In this document: one piece after another, positions 7,484-7,787 of the stretch
Layout of the letters: the number at the start of each line of letters is the position of its first letter
Numbering within the stretch: position 1 is the first letter of the stretch
From: Streptomyces sp. WM6386
GTDB taxonomy: Bacteria > Actinomycetota > Actinomycetes > Streptomycetales > Streptomycetaceae
Assembly: GCF_000972385.1 (NCBI RefSeq)
Contig: NZ_JXTE01000133.1
Span: 1 to 7,787, forward strand
Direction: 5' to 3'
DNA: 7,787 nucleotides
Translations under genes and position numbers: made by a program
Notes under the pieces: generated by a model
Database searches by the model: none
Told to the model about the DNA's origin: nothing
What the model saw: the letters and a program-made list of their open reading frames with translations, nothing else

Positions 7484-7505
7484 ACGCTTCGAACGAGGGG
7501 ACACC

Positions 7506-7787
7506 GTGGACGAGAGCGGCGGGAGCGGGCAGCCGCGGTCCGGCAACGACGAGCCGGCCCAGCACCACGCAGGCCCTGCGGCCCCGACTGCCGACCCCGA
7601 CCACCCCGAGGCGGACGCCCCCGCGCAGGGCGCCGACACCGCTGCCACCGTCCGTTCCGAGGAAGACCCCGCGGACACGTCGAAACACGACAGCGAGACC
7701 GCGGGGACCGCCGCGACCGCGCCCTCCGCAAAGGCTCCGGCCTCACGCGAGGACACCACGCAGGACGAGGGGGAGCCGCCCCCCACC
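7506..7787 (+). CDS. Start of a gene running off the window; probable site-2 protease (peptidase M50), disordered N terminus
   Basis: A GTG start 5 nt after GAGGGG (7495-7500) opens a frame that stays open to the window end (94 codons, no stop). Third-position GC is high, as in a real gene. The visible product begins MDESGGSGQPRSGNDEPAQHH. It is rich in A, P, D, E, T and G, with no hydrophobic segment or catalytic motif, so this part is predicted to be disordered and cytoplasmic. In streptomycetes, as I recall, the gene beside the RecB-like nuclease and leading into the Pup-proteasome locus encodes an M50 intramembrane zinc protease with such an N-terminal tail; its HExxH motif and membrane helices would lie beyond the window. 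The coding call is fairly firm. The product name rests on locus arrangement and memory, not on domains seen here. The opposite strand is also open, but it lacks an SD site and fits only as a shadow. Confidence 0.6.
   Translation, partial: MDESGGSGQPRSGNDEPAQHHAGPAAPTADPDHPEADAPAQGADTAATVRSEEDPADTSKHDSETAGTAATAPSAKAPASREDTTQDEGEPPPT

Larger units (their letters stand above)
7332..7505. promoter_or_regulatory. Divergent intergenic region between the nuclease and the presumed M50 protease gene
   Basis: This 174-bp region must hold promoters firing in both directions. TACCAT (7444-7449) is a -10-like hexamer for the + gene, but the -35 (around CGGAAC, 7421-7426) is poor. No convincing promoter is seen for the - strand. 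A short direct repeat AACAGAG (7393-7399 and 7402-7408, 9-bp period) lies in its middle. The palindrome and leader hairpin are listed separately. Confidence 0.45.

Noticed and set aside
7332..7688. 119-codon N-terminal extension of the nuclease
   Set aside because: It would overlap the divergent gene at 7506 and run through the intergenic region. Its composition is unlike the gene body.

Overview
The window is very GC-rich, with coding frames strongly biased to G/C at third positions, GTG starts and clear Shine-Dalgarno (SD) sites. The gene content and protein sequences look like Streptomyces or a close actinobacterial relative. I see no TTA codon in the genes called, so nothing here suggests bldA-dependent translation.

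Layout, left to right: (1) the 3' third of metH (B12-dependent methionine synthase), + strand, followed by a strong hairpin; (2) a HAD-family phosphatase or phosphomutase-like gene, +, with a second strong hairpin directly before its SD site; (3) a 423-bp non-coding region containing several GGGA/TCCC-type inverted repeats; (4) two tandem paralogous lipoprotein genes, +, encoding family 5 (peptide/oligopeptide-type) ABC solute-binding proteins, separated by 69 bp with a hairpin; (5) a hairpin placed as a bidirectional terminator between convergent units; (6) a NarL/LuxR-type response regulator, - strand, preceded in its transcription unit by (7) a RecB/Cas4/AddB-like PD-(D/E)XK nuclease with four putative Fe-S cysteines; (8) a divergent intergenic region with small palindromes and a leader hairpin; (9) the start of a + strand gene running off the window, whose 94 visible residues are acidic and low in complexity. 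From the locus arrangement it is probably the site-2 protease (peptidase M50) gene that in streptomycetes leads into the Pup-proteasome locus.

How they work together: metH, the HAD gene, the nuclease and the presumed M50 gene look like conserved chromosomal core genes. The two solute-binding proteins have no permease or ATPase gene in the window. They form their own unit, with an upstream regulatory region and a terminator, between the HAD gene and the response regulator. They are best read as orphan binding lipoproteins that either work with a transporter encoded elsewhere or act as extracellular sensors. The response regulator has no kinase gene in the window and appears to be co-transcribed with the nuclease. 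I found no CRISPR array, insertion sequence, tRNA or rRNA. The unusual content is the orphan lipoprotein pair with its repeat-rich upstream region, and the nuclease-regulator pairing.
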